Shown here one piece after another: positions 26,331 to 34,527 of a stretch of 64,000 nucleotides of DNA. The DNA lies in contig NZ_CP134779.1 in the NCBI RefSeq assembly GCF_031884435.1, forward strand, positions 1,488,001 through 1,552,000. The letters are read 5' to 3'. The notes beneath the pieces were generated by a model that searched no databases, was not told where the DNA came from, and worked only from the letters and a program-made list of their open reading frames with translations. The DNA comes from Bosea sp. 685. Lineage in GTDB: Bacteria > Pseudomonadota > Alphaproteobacteria > Rhizobiales > Beijerinckiaceae. Made by a program: the position numbers and the translations under genes. How positions within the stretch are numbered: position 1 is the stretch's first letter; each line of letters begins with the position of its first letter.

Positions 26331-27590
26331 TCAGCCGTTCATCGGCCAGATCGCACCGGCGATCGCGACATCGGTCGGGAAGATCGTGACGAACTTGCCG
26401 TCGACATATTGCAGCAGGACGGGGCTCGCATCGGGGTTCTGGCCGTCGGCGCCGTAGCGCACGCGCGCCCAGGGCATGATCGTGCTGGTGCCGGGGATGT
26501 CGGTCGCGGCCAGCGCGTCGCGCACCTTGGCGCCGTCGGTCGTGCCGGCGCGGTTGATCGCCTCCGCCAGCAGCAGCAGGCCCATGAACTGGCGCGAGCT
26601 GTTATCGTTGAAGTCGCGGGTCGAGCGCGCCTTGAACATGTCGTTCACCGTGGTGATGAACGGGCGTTTGGCCGCCAGATCGAGCGAGAAGCTGGCGCGG
26701 GTGATCGCGCCGCGCAGCTTGTCGCCGACCGCGTCATAAGTGACCTGCTCCGAGAAGCCGCTCGCCTGGGCGACCAGGTTCTTGGGTTTGTAGCCGAGCT
26801 CGGCCGTCGTCTTGACGAGCAGCATCGCGTCCGTGGTGTAGGAGGACGGCATCAGCACGTCGGGATCTGCGGATTTGAGCTGCTGGACCTCGGCGGTCAG
26901 CGAGGGCGAATTGGTCCGGTATTTGACGTCGGCCGCGATCTTGTAGCCGCGCTCGGTGGCGAGTTTGCGCTGGACGTTGGAGGAATCGACGCCGAAGATC
27001 GTGTCCTCGAAGAAGAGCGCGACAGTGTCGATCTTCTTGCCCTTGGCCTTCTGCGCATCGAAGAAATCGAACATCGCGGCCGAGAACATCTCGTCCTGCG
27101 CGGCCGGGCGGAAGAAGAACTTCATGCCGCGGCGCTGCAGGCTGGGCGAGGAGGAATCGGCGCAGAGGAACGGCACGCCGTAGCGCTCGGTGACAGCGCT
27201 CACCGTGGCGGAAACCGAGGACTGGTAGCAGCCGATGATGGCGGAGACCTTTTCCTGGGTGATCAGGCGCTCGGCCTCGGCGCGGCCCTTCTGCGGGTCG
27301 GCCTGGTGGTCGGCGAAGACCAGTCGCAGCTTGGCGCCGCCAAGCGCCGAGAGGCCTGCGCCCCTGGCGCCGATCAGGTCGAGCGCATGGTCGTTATTGA
27401 CGATGTCGAGCGCGGTCTCGAAGGCGTGCCTGGCGTCGATGCCGACCTGGGCGCTGGCGCCCGACATCGGATAGATCACGCCGATGACGACCTCGCGGGC
27501 CGCCTGGGCCTGGACCGCCCCGGCGAAGCCGGCAGCAGCGGCGAAGGACATGGCGGAGGCTCCGCCGAGCAGCAGTTCTCTACGATTCAT
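26331..27590 (-). CDS. ABC transporter periplasmic substrate-binding protein (LivK/HAAT family)
   Basis: The 419-residue protein has a signal peptide with an Arg-Arg start (MNRRELLLGGASAMSFAAAA, cleavage near VQA) and a type I periplasmic binding fold: VVIGVIYPMSGASAQVGIDA, SAIIGCYQSSVSATVSAVTE and DVLMPSSYTTDAML. It is larger than LivK proper, like the amide- and urea-type members of the family. It follows the DUF1445 gene and starts the liv set. Together with pxpABC downstream, a cyclic amide or D-amino acid ligand is plausible, but the ligand cannot be read from sequence. Confidence 0.92.
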   Translation of the reverse strand: MNRRELLLGGASAMSFAAAAGFAGAVQAQAAREVVIGVIYPMSGASAQVGIDARHAFETALDIVNNDHALDLIGARGAGLSALGGAKLRLVFADHQADPQKGRAEAERLITQEKVSAIIGCYQSSVSATVSAVTERYGVPFLCADSSSPSLQRRGMKFFFRPAAQDEMFSAAMFDFFDAQKAKGKKIDTVALFFEDTIFGVDSSNVQRKLATERGYKIAADVKYRTNSPSLTAEVQQLKSADPDVLMPSSYTTDAMLLVKTTAELGYKPKNLVAQASGFSEQVTYDAVGDKLRGAITRASFSLDLAAKRPFITTVNDMFKARSTRDFNDNSSRQFMGLLLLAEAINRAGTTDGAKVRDALAATDIPGTSTIMPWARVRYGADGQNPDASPVLLQYVDGKFVTIFPTDVAIAGAIWPMNG

Positions 27591-27657
27591 GATGTAACCC
27601 CTCTTCGTGATGGATGGGCTCTTCGGCCCCTTGTTTGGATCTCTCGCAGTCCGGTCT

Positions 27658-28488
27658 TCAGATGATCGCGAACTCCGTGTTGCGGCGGTCGGTCACCAGC
27701 ATGCAGCCAGGCGCATGGGTGATGGCGAAGGACGGCTTGACCTCGGCGATGACCGATTGCGGTGTGACGCCGCAGGCCCAGAACACGGGGATCTCGTCGG
27801 GCAGGACCTCGACCGGGTCGCCATAATCGGGCTTCGACAGGTCGCGGATGCCGATCTGCTCGGGATGCCCGATATGGACGGGGGCGCCGTGCACGGCGGG
27901 GAAGCGGGAGGTGATCTGGATGGCGCGGATGGCCTGGGCCGGCTTCAGCGGGCGCATCGAGACGACCATCGGCCCGGAGAAGCGGCCCGCCGGCGTGCAG
28001 GGAATGCTGGTGCGGAACATCGGCACGCGGATGCTGCGCTCGACATGGCGCAGCGGGATGCCCTCGTCGAGGAGCGCCTCCTCGAAGGAGAGCGAGCAGC
28101 CGATGACGAAGGAGACGAGATCGTCGCGCCACCATTCGCTGACATCGCCGGTCTCCGTGACGAGCTCGCCGTCCTTCCAGACGCGGTAGCCGGGAAGGTC
28201 GGTGCGGATATCGAGGTCGCGGCCGAGCACCGGAACCTTGGGGCTGCCGACATCGGAGACGCCGATGATCGGGCAGGGGCGCGGATTGGCCTGGCAGAAG
28301 CGCAGGAAATCGGCGGCGAGATCGGCGGGCAGGACGGCAAGGTTGCCCTGGACGAAGCCTGGCGCCAGGCCGGAGGTGTTGCCTGAGAGCGAACCATCGC
28401 GGCAGGCCAGCCGGATCGCCTGCGCGGCGGTGATGTCGCTGGAGCCCTGGGCGGTCGCGGAGGGAGTGATCTCATTCATCGTGCTCAT
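27658..28488 (-). CDS. DUF1445 family protein (YcsI-like; D-glutamate cyclase N-terminal-domain homologue)
   Basis: The 276-residue protein starts [15 protein letters not shown] at 28488. It has the DUF1445 signatures [50 protein letters not shown] followed by RHVE, and the late [17 protein letters not shown]. In Bacillus subtilis the homologue ycsI sits with the ycsF-kipI-kipA genes. In vertebrates this domain is fused to DUF4392 in D-glutamate cyclase, which makes 5-oxo-D-proline. Here it heads the liv-pxp operon, and a DUF4392 gene lies at 30816-31883. A cyclase or lactam-related role is inferred. A LysR-type box lies 78 bases upstream. Confidence 0.9.
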   Translation of the reverse strand: MSTMNEITPSATAQGSSDITAAQAIRLACRDGSLSGNTSGLAPGFVQGNLAVLPADLAADFLRFCQANPRPCPIIGVSDVGSPKVPVLGRDLDIRTDLPGYRVWKDGELVTETGDVSEWWRDDLVSFVIGCSLSFEEALLDEGIPLRHVERSIRVPMFRTSIPCTPAGRFSGPMVVSMRPLKPAQAIRAIQITSRFPAVHGAPVHIGHPEQIGIRDLSKPDYGDPVEVLPDEIPVFWACGVTPQSVIAEVKPSFAITHAPGCMLVTDRRNTEFAII

Positions 28489-28566
28489 GGTCCCTTCCTG
28501 CCGGTTGCGGTCCGATTGGCACATCGTTGCGTCAGCCCGTCCAATCTTGAATCGGGATCGACGGCG

Positions 28567-28581
28567 ATAAGCTCCAATTAT
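28567..28581. promoter_or_regulatory. LysR-type T-N11-A box, site 1 (before the DUF1445-liv-pxp operon)
   Basis: ATAAGCTCCAATTAT is an inverted repeat (ATAA...TTAT) with the T-N11-A layout of LysR sites. It starts 78 bases before the DUF1445 start codon and lies between that gene and the divergent LysR gene. Twelve of fifteen bases match site 2 at 33020-33034, which sits 76 bases before the dehydratase gene. Confidence 0.65.
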
Positions 28582-28756
28582 AGAAGCCCCGGCGAGCCGA
28601 GCGGCGCCCGCAAGGGTTTGAGAAACTTCGCATAAAGGCCAGCGCGCCCTGGCGGGCGCACCGGGCTGAACGGCAGGTGAGGCAGGCTTAGTTTGACGGC
28701 CCCACACCAAAATGAAAGACGTGTTTCTTCGCTTTCGGTTTTAAGAGAATCTGCAA

Positions 28757-29683
28757 ATGGAGACGCGTTTCCTCCAGACTTTGCTGACGGTGGTGGAGAC
28801 GGGCTCGCTGACGCGGACCGCGCGCCTGCTGAACGTGACGCCATCGGCTGTGGTGCAGCGGATCAAGGCGCTGGAGGACGAGATCGGCTCGCCGCTGATC
28901 CAGCGCTCCGGCAATGCGATGGGACCGACGGCGGCCTGCGCCGCGATCCTCGCCGATGCGCGCCTGATCGTCAGCGCGGCCGGCGACATCAAGGCGGCAG
29001 CGTCCGGCCCGCTCGATGTCGGCCTGCTCAGGATCGGGGTGATCCATACCGTGCTGAGCGGCCTGCTGCCCGACATCTTGCTGGCGCTGAAGCGCAACCG
29101 GCCGGGAATCGAGCTCTACATCCTGCCCGGCACCTCGACGGATCTCTATCCGAAGCTGCTCGACGGCACGCTCGATGCCGTGATCGCCATCAAGCCGAAC
29201 TTCAACCTCCCGAAAACGCTCGATTGGCTGTTGCTGCGGCAGGAGCCGCTCCTGGTCATCGCGCCGAAATGGACCACGGAGGGCGATCCGGTCGTCATCC
29301 TGAAGAACGAACCCTTCATCCGCTACGACCGGAACCATTGGGGCGGACGCACGGTCGATCAGTTCCTGCGGGCGCAGCGCATCCGCCCGCGTGAGCAGTA
29401 CGAGCTGGATTCGATCGAGGCGATCACGGTGCTGGTCGACCGGGGGCTGGGGGTGTCTCTGATCCCCGACTGGCTGCCGCCCTGGCCCCAGGGCGTTTCC
29501 GTTCGCAAGATCGCCATCCCGGACGCGCCCTTCCGCTCCATCGGATTGCTCTGGCCGAAGGTGTCGCGGCGCCTGCCATTGATCCGGGCCTTCGCCGAGG
29601 AGGCTGCTATCGCGGCAGCAGTGAAGAACGAAGCGACGTTCCGCGCTCCCGCGACAAGGGGCCGGGCAGCGCAGGCAAGCTGA
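28757..29683 (+). CDS. LysR-family regulator, candidate controller of the 5-oxoproline/D-glutamate genes
   Basis: The 308-residue protein starts METRFLQTLLTVVETGSLTR and has the LysR helix-turn-helix (TARLLNVTPSAVVQRIKALE) and effector domain with DRGLGVSLIPDWLPPW near the C-terminus. It is divergent from the DUF1445-liv-pxp operon across a 268-base gap that holds LysR box site 1. A matching box also precedes the second operon at 32943, so this protein, or the LysR at 29702-30604, could control both. The proposed effector (5-oxoproline or D-glutamate) is inference. Confidence 0.92.
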   Translation: METRFLQTLLTVVETGSLTRTARLLNVTPSAVVQRIKALEDEIGSPLIQRSGNAMGPTAACAAILADARLIVSAAGDIKAAASGPLDVGLLRIGVIHTVLSGLLPDILLALKRNRPGIELYILPGTSTDLYPKLLDGTLDAVIAIKPNFNLPKTLDWLLLRQEPLLVIAPKWTTEGDPVVILKNEPFIRYDRNHWGGRTVDQFLRAQRIRPREQYELDSIEAITVLVDRGLGVSLIPDWLPPWPQGVSVRKIAIPDAPFRSIGLLWPKVSRRLPLIRAFAEEAAIAAAVKNEATFRAPATRGRAAQAS

Positions 29684-29701
29684 GCCGGCGAGTGATTGCG
29701 A

Positions 29702-30604
29702 TCAGGCGCCGGGCGCGGCTTCGAACTGGCGCGCGACCTCTTGGGCGAGCTCGGCCATGGGCTGGGCCAGTCCGCCCATCAGCGCCAGGGGGAAGGCGGC
29801 CGTGAAGACGAGGTCTGGCACGGTGAGCGAGGTCTGGACGATGCGCAGGCGTCCTTCCGACAGCTCCTTCTGGACGACGATGGGCGGAATCACGCTGAGC
29901 CCGATCCGGTCGAGCGTCATCCGGACGATGGTGGTGAGCGAGGAATTCCCGAAGATGCGCGGCGGCGGCAGGCTCGGATCGTTCAGCGCCTCGCGCAACC
30001 GAGGGTAGGGCGAGGTCGCCTTGGGATAGGTGATGATCGGGAAATTCCGGATCCGTGCGAGGCTCAGCGGTTCCTCGCCTATGTCGAGATCAGGGGAGGC
30101 GATGAAGGCGAGCGGATAGGCGCACAATTCGCGATTGGCCATGGTGGGATCGCCAAGCGGGCCGAGCAGGAAAGCGAGGTCGAGCTCGCCGCGCCCGAGC
30201 AGGTCGCGCATGGTCGGCGAGACATCGACCGTGAGGTCGATGACGATGTTGGGATAGACAGCATGCGCCCGCTCCATGAAGCGGCTCAGCCAGGTCTGCG
30301 CGATCGTCTCCGAGACGCCCAATCGCAGGATGCCTTTCATGGCGACGGTGGAGCCGACATCGGCGACCATTTCCGTGCGCAGCAGCAGGAAGCGCTCGGC
30401 ATAGTCGACGAGCTTGCGGCCCTGATGCGTCAGGCTGATCGAGCGCGAATTGCGCTCGAACAATTTGACGCCGAACTCAGCCTCGAGCGCGGCGATCCTC
30501 TGGGAGACGGCGGGCTGCGTCGTGTTCGCGCGCTCGGCGGCCTTACTGAAGCTGTTCAGCTCCGCGACCCAGTAGAACAGCTCGAGGCTGCGAAAATCCG
30601 TCAT
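29702..30604 (-). CDS. LysR-family transcriptional regulator
   Basis: The 300-residue protein is taken from ATG 30604 (MTDFRSLELFYWVAELNSFS), where LysR homology begins, instead of the in-frame ATG at 30649. It contains AAERANTTQPAVSQRIAALE (helix-turn-helix) and a full effector domain. It is convergent with the previous LysR gene (18 bases apart) and lies downstream of the dehydratase and DUF4392 genes on the same strand, separated from them by a gap with a rhizobial repeat. It could respond to an intermediate of the same pathway. Confidence 0.92.
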   Translation of the reverse strand: MTDFRSLELFYWVAELNSFSKAAERANTTQPAVSQRIAALEAEFGVKLFERNSRSISLTHQGRKLVDYAERFLLLRTEMVADVGSTVAMKGILRLGVSETIAQTWLSRFMERAHAVYPNIVIDLTVDVSPTMRDLLGRGELDLAFLLGPLGDPTMANRELCAYPLAFIASPDLDIGEEPLSLARIRNFPIITYPKATSPYPRLREALNDPSLPPPRIFGNSSLTTIVRMTLDRIGLSVIPPIVVQKELSEGRLRIVQTSLTVPDLVFTAAFPLALMGGLAQPMAELAQEVARQFEAAPGA

Positions 30605-30684
30605 GTTCGCTGAGCGTCTCCAGGCATCGAGGCAAAGCGGCCGAAACACAGGGAAGCCGGATTGGCGACTTCCGCCTTTTTGCT

Positions 30685-30741
30685 AGAGCAGGATGCGAAA
30701 AAGCGGGCACCGGTTTTTCGCATTGATCCTGCTCTAACTCT
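30685..30741. repeat. Rhizobial-type imperfect palindrome, copy 2
   Basis: The element reads AGAGCAGGATGCGAAAAAGC ... ATTGATCCTGCTCTAACTCT and matches the reverse complement of 1052-1108 over nearly all of its length. The ends AGAGCAGGAT and ATCCTGCTCT are exact inverted repeats. It lies in the gap between the LysR and DUF4392 genes. Confidence 0.8.
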
Positions 30742-30815
30742 AGGATGAGAGACGGATTCAGGCTTCAGCACAAGCCAGGGTGAGGGTCACGGAGATGGCC
30801 TGCGCGGCGAGCCTG

Positions 30816-31883
30816 CTACTTCACCTGCCGCCAGTCGCCACGATCGCCCTTCCAGTTGACGGAATGCCCGAGCGCCCTGAGCACCGAGGCCCGCAGCGTG
30901 CGCACCAGGCCTGCCCATTCCAGGGCGGAGATGCCGTCGACCGCCGGCTCCGGCGCCATGAACATGCCGTCCACGCCGCCGCCCGCGACGCATTGCTCGA
31001 TGCAGCGAACCTCCAGCTCCGGTTCATGGAAGACGACTTCGTTCTGGAGCAGGGCCGAAAGCGCGGCGATGATGCCGGTCGCGCCCCAGTTCGAGACATT
31101 GGCAACGACGAGATGGCTGGCCGCGGTTGCCGCAGCCACGCCGCCGCGTCCCGGGATGCCGCAATCGGCGGCCTTCGGTGAAAACCGCGGCAGATCCTGC
31201 GCGATCACGCCCATGCCGAGTTCGTTGCCGCCGTCGCCGATGCCGATGAAGGGCAGGCCGAGCTCCTTGCCGGTCCGGAAGAGATAGTCGAGATCGCCGA
31301 CCATGCCGTCGAGCGGCCGGCCACCCAGGCCGTGATAGAGCCCGTTGGCGTTGCAGCCGGGACGCTCGATCGCGATCAGCAGGCTCGGCCGGGTCCGCTC
31401 CAGCAGGTCGTCGCTGACGGCGCGGCTGCCCTCGGCATCCTTGGGAATCGTGCGGATATAGACAGGGCGCAGGAAGGCGATCGGCTCGATGACGCCCGAG
31501 GCGGGGAAGGGCATGGGGGCGAGGCCGGCGCCGAGGCAGGTCTGGCGCATCATCGCCTCCCAATCCTCGTCGACGACGATCACGCTCTCGACGCCAAGCC
31601 CGAGAAACAACGCCCGCGCCAGCAATGCTGCGCCGACCGGACCATCGGTCTCCGGCACGCCGCCGCCCTCGGGAAAGCCCGTCGCGATCAGAACGGGCCC
31701 GCCCTTCTGCTTGATCGTGCGCAGGATGATCTCGGCCGCGCCCATGCAGATCGGCCCGGGCTGGCGCTGGGCCAGCGCCGCATGGATGTTGCCGATCAGG
31801 CCGACGCCGGTGAGGTCGATCGTCATGAACTGGTCGATGGTCGCGGCAACGCGGCCATAGAGCGGTGAATCACTTGAAAGCAT
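30816..31883 (-). CDS. DUF4392 family protein (D-glutamate cyclase C-terminal-domain homologue)
   Basis: The 355-residue protein matches DUF4392, the C-terminal domain of the vertebrate mitochondrial D-glutamate cyclase. Signatures are VLIATGFPEGGGVPETDGPV, GAALLARAL, LLIAIERPGCNANGLYHGLG and the glycine-rich FIGIGDGGNELGMGVIAQDL near residues 211-230. The vertebrate enzyme converts D-glutamate to 5-oxo-D-proline. Here the domain is a separate gene, 43 bases after the PLP-dehydratase gene on the same strand, while its usual fusion partner DUF1445 is encoded at 27658-28488. That split, plus the 5-oxoprolinase genes, argues for D-glutamate/5-oxoproline metabolism. Confidence 0.9.
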   Translation of the reverse strand: MLSSDSPLYGRVAATIDQFMTIDLTGVGLIGNIHAALAQRQPGPICMGAAEIILRTIKQKGGPVLIATGFPEGGGVPETDGPVGAALLARALFLGLGVESVIVVDEDWEAMMRQTCLGAGLAPMPFPASGVIEPIAFLRPVYIRTIPKDAEGSRAVSDDLLERTRPSLLIAIERPGCNANGLYHGLGGRPLDGMVGDLDYLFRTGKELGLPFIGIGDGGNELGMGVIAQDLPRFSPKAADCGIPGRGGVAAATAASHLVVANVSNWGATGIIAALSALLQNEVVFHEPELEVRCIEQCVAGGGVDGMFMAPEPAVDGISALEWAGLVRTLRASVLRALGHSVNWKGDRGDWRQVK

Positions 31884-31926
31884 GCGAAGTCCGGTTCTCT
31901 AGGAAGGGCGCCGATGTCGGGCGGGC

Positions 31927-32943
31927 TCAGTCGGCGATGCAGGCGCTGAACTTGTCGTGGTCGACATTGCCGCCGCTGAGCACGAGCGCGACGGTCTTGC
32001 CGGCGACATCGAGCTTGCCGGCAAGGATCGCCGCGAGCGGAGCGACGCCGCCGGGCTCGACCACGAGCTTGGTCAGGTCGTAAGCGACGCGCATGGCATG
32101 CCGGACCTCGGCATCGGTGACGGCGATGCCGCCTGCGAGCAGGGCCTGGTTGACGGGGAAGGTCAGTTCGCCCGGGATCTGCACCTGCAGCGCATCGCAT
32201 AGGCTCTTGGCGCCGGGCGCATTGCCCTCGCGGCGGCCGGAGGCGAGTGAGCGGATCGTATCCTCGAAGCCGGCGGGCTCGACGCAATAGACCTGGGTCG
32301 CGGGCGAGACGGCGTTCATCGCCACCGCGGTTCCCGCCGCGAGGCCGCCGCCGCTGCAGGCGACCAGCATGAGGTCGATCGCGGCGCCGAGCTCGCGGGC
32401 CTGTTCGACCAGTTCGAGCGCGACCGTGCCCTGGCCCGCCATGATGTCTGGATCGTCATAGGGCGGAATGATCACGGCGCCGGTCGCGCGAGCGATCTCG
32501 GCGCCGATCTCCTCGCGCACCTCGGTCAGCCGGTCATAGAGGCGCACGGTGCCGCCAAAGCGCTCGGCGCCTTCGATCTTGGCGCGCGGTGCGTCGGACG
32601 GCATCAGGATCGTCGCCTTGATGCCGTGACGGGCCGCCACGGCCGAAATCGCCAGAGCGTGATTGCCCGAGGACCAGGCGACGATGCCGCCGCGCCTTTC
32701 CTCCGGTGTCATCCTGGAGACGCGGTTGAGGGCGCCGCGGAACTTGAAGGAGCCGGTGACCTGCAAGGTTTCCGCTTTTAGCAGCACGCGTGCCGACAAG
32801 CGTTTGTCGAGCTCGTCATTACGGATCAGAGGCGTCCTGACAGCTTTCCCGCAGATGCGGCTGGCGGCGGCTTCAATATCGGTAAGATCGATACTGAGCG
32901 TTGCATTGCTATTCCGGGCAGTCTTGTTCGCCGAGTCGAGCAC
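31927..32943 (-). CDS. Threonine/serine dehydratase-like PLP enzyme (fold type II)
   Basis: The 338-residue protein starts with GTG and contains the PLP lysine in LQVTGSFKFRGALNRV, the substrate loop WSSGNHALAISAVAARHGI, the phosphate-binding VACSGGGLAAGTAV and a late LVLSGGNVD. It belongs with threonine dehydratases, serine racemases and hydroxyaspartate dehydratases; there is no C-terminal ACT regulatory domain, so it is the catabolic type. It is the first gene of the operon with the DUF4392 gene and may act on a hydroxy-amino acid or as a racemase providing D-amino acids. A LysR-type box lies 76 bases upstream, and its ribosome-binding site lies in a hairpin. Confidence 0.9.
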   Translation of the reverse strand: MLDSANKTARNSNATLSIDLTDIEAAASRICGKAVRTPLIRNDELDKRLSARVLLKAETLQVTGSFKFRGALNRVSRMTPEERRGGIVAWSSGNHALAISAVAARHGIKATILMPSDAPRAKIEGAERFGGTVRLYDRLTEVREEIGAEIARATGAVIIPPYDDPDIMAGQGTVALELVEQARELGAAIDLMLVACSGGGLAAGTAVAMNAVSPATQVYCVEPAGFEDTIRSLASGRREGNAPGAKSLCDALQVQIPGELTFPVNQALLAGGIAVTDAEVRHAMRVAYDLTKLVVEPGGVAPLAAILAGKLDVAGKTVALVLSGGNVDHDKFSACIAD

Positions 32944-32950
32944 GTCTTCA

Positions 32951-32969
32951 TCTCCGATTTAAACGGAGA
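32951..32969 (-). promoter_or_regulatory. Hairpin that would sequester the dehydratase ribosome-binding site
   Basis: In mRNA sense the leader reads TCTCCG-TTTAAAT-CGGAGA and then TGAAGAC before the GTG start. The second arm contains the GGAGA ribosome-binding site, so a perfect six-base-pair stem with a seven-base loop would mask it. Confidence 0.45.
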
Positions 32970-33019
32970 CGCTAGTCGAGGCGGCGTATCAGTCAAATTC
33001 TATCTGTTTATTCTCTGGG

Positions 33020-33034
33020 ATAAGCTGGACTTAT
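33020..33034. promoter_or_regulatory. LysR-type T-N11-A box, site 2 (before the dehydratase-DUF4392 operon)
   Basis: ATAAG-CTGGA-CTTAT is a perfect inverted repeat with T-N11-A spacing, starting 76 bases before the GTG of the dehydratase gene. It shares 12 of 15 bases and nearly the same position with site 1 (28567-28581). Confidence 0.65.
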
Positions 33035-33121
33035 TCGAGATTAGAAGCTGTCATCCTGAAAGGCTGAGCTGAAGTGAAATGAGCGCCATCAAGGACCTCC
33101 GATCGCTTGCCTTACCCGCGT

Positions 33122-33228
33122 CGTCATCCTGGACAAGCCGCGCAACGGCGCAGCTCCGGGATCCATCGTAGGGCTCTGCAGCTCTACGATGGATCCCGGG
33201 TCGAAGCTTCGCTTCGCCCGGGATGACG
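33122..33228. repeat. Intergenic palindrome (element C2)
   Basis: The outer arms are CGTCATCC and GGATGACG; inside, GATCCATCGTAG pairs with CTACGATGGATC. This fits the same class as the elements at 39176, 41341, 43242 and 50530 (CGTCAT...ATGACG ends). It occupies much of the 489-base gap between the divergent dehydratase and iron-transport operons. Confidence 0.85.
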
Positions 33229-33309
33229 GTGCGCAGGAGATTGAGGCGGCGCCATTGCTTGATGCCCGTTTTGCGCCGTTTCGCGGTCAAATCACGAATT
33301 CGCGTGCGT

Positions 33310-33381
33310 GTTTTTTCTAGTTTGTAATTATTATAAGGAAAAAACATAGAAATTGACAGCTTCCGGCTCCGGGAATCTAAG
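33310..33381 (+). promoter_or_regulatory. Promoter region of the iron ABC transporter operon
   Basis: An AT-rich stretch carries a perfect inverted repeat GTTTTTTC (33310-33317) / GAAAAAAC (33338-33345), followed by a consensus -35 TTGACA at 33353-33358 and a weak -10 (TCTAAG) 17 bases later. It is about 50 bases before the start codon at 33433. The dyad could bind an iron regulator, but it does not match the Irr-type box seen at 51645. Confidence 0.45.
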
Positions 33382-33432
33382 CCTCGATACTTGGTCCGCC
33401 TCCCCCACAGGACCGGAGTTGCAGAGGTTGTC

Positions 33433-34446
33433 ATGACACTGATGCCGTCTTCCCTGATGCGCGCCGCCGCGCTCGCCTTGATCCTGTCCGGCGCGTCGCA
33501 CGCCGCCCGCGCCGCCGATGAGGGCATCACGGTCTATAATGCGCAGCATGAAAGCCTGACCAAGGCCTGGGCCGACGGCTTCACCAAGGAAACCGGCATC
33601 AAGGTGACGATCCGCAAGGGCGGCGACACCGAACTCGCCAACCAGATCGTCCAGGAAGGTGCGGCTTCGCCCGCCGATGTCTTCGTCACCGAGAATTCGC
33701 CGGCGATGGTGCTGGTCGAGAAGGCTGGTCTGTTCGAGACCTTGCCCAAGGACGTGCTGGCGCAGGTGCCGGCGAATTTCCAGCCGGCGAGCGGGCGCTG
33801 GGTCGGCGTCGCGGCGCGCAGCACCGTCTTCGCCTATGACGTGCGCAAGCTGAAGGAGAGCGACCTGCCGAAGTCGCTGCTCGACCTTGCCGACGCGAAG
33901 TGGAAGGGCCATTGGGCCGCCTCGCCCTCGGGCGCCGACTTCCAGGCGATCGTCGGCGCGCTGCTCGAGCTCAAGGGCGAGACGGTCACGGCCGAATGGC
34001 TCAAGGCGATGAAGGCGAACTCCACCGCCTATCGCGGCAACAGCGTCGCCATGAAGGCGGTCAATGCCGGCGAGGTCGATGGCGCGGTGATCTACCATTA
34101 CTATTATTTCGGCGATCAGGCGAAGACGGGCGAGAACAGCGGCAATGTCCGGCTGCACTATTTCCGCAACGGTGATCCCGGCGCCTTCCTCAGCACGTCG
34201 GGCGCCGGCGTGCTGGCTTCGAGCAAGCATAAGGAGCAGGCCGAGGCTTTCGTGAAATGGATGACCGGCAAGCACGGCCAGGCCGTGCTGCGGGATGGCG
34301 ACAGCTTCGAATACGCCATCGCCACGGGCGCGGAATCAAACCCGAAGCTGGAGCCGATCGCGCAATTGCAGGCGCCGAAGGTCGAGCCTTCCAAGCTCGA
34401 CAGCAAGAGGGTCTCCGAATTGATGACGGCGGCCGGGCTGCTCTGA
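33433..34446 (+). CDS. Iron(III) ABC transporter periplasmic binding protein (FbpA/FutA-like)
   Basis: The 337-residue protein has a signal peptide (MTLMPSSLMRAAALALILSG, cleavage after ARA) and the ferric-binding fold: EGITVYNAQHESLTKAWADG, FVTENSPAMVLVEKAGLFE, and the tyrosine cluster VIYHYYYFGDQA that supplies iron ligands. It captures ferric iron in the periplasm for the permease and ATPase encoded downstream. The ATG at 33433 is chosen over 33391 because the signal peptide starts there. Confidence 0.93.
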   Translation: MTLMPSSLMRAAALALILSGASHAARAADEGITVYNAQHESLTKAWADGFTKETGIKVTIRKGGDTELANQIVQEGAASPADVFVTENSPAMVLVEKAGLFETLPKDVLAQVPANFQPASGRWVGVAARSTVFAYDVRKLKESDLPKSLLDLADAKWKGHWAASPSGADFQAIVGALLELKGETVTAEWLKAMKANSTAYRGNSVAMKAVNAGEVDGAVIYHYYYFGDQAKTGENSGNVRLHYFRNGDPGAFLSTSGAGVLASSKHKEQAEAFVKWMTGKHGQAVLRDGDSFEYAIATGAESNPKLEPIAQLQAPKVEPSKLDSKRVSELMTAAGLL

Positions 34447-34527
34447 GGTTTCGGTCATAAAGGGCGACGGCGTGACTCGTGTCGCGTCGTCGCCCCGCTT
34501 CTTCTTTTAGCTGGTTCGATAGCGTTC

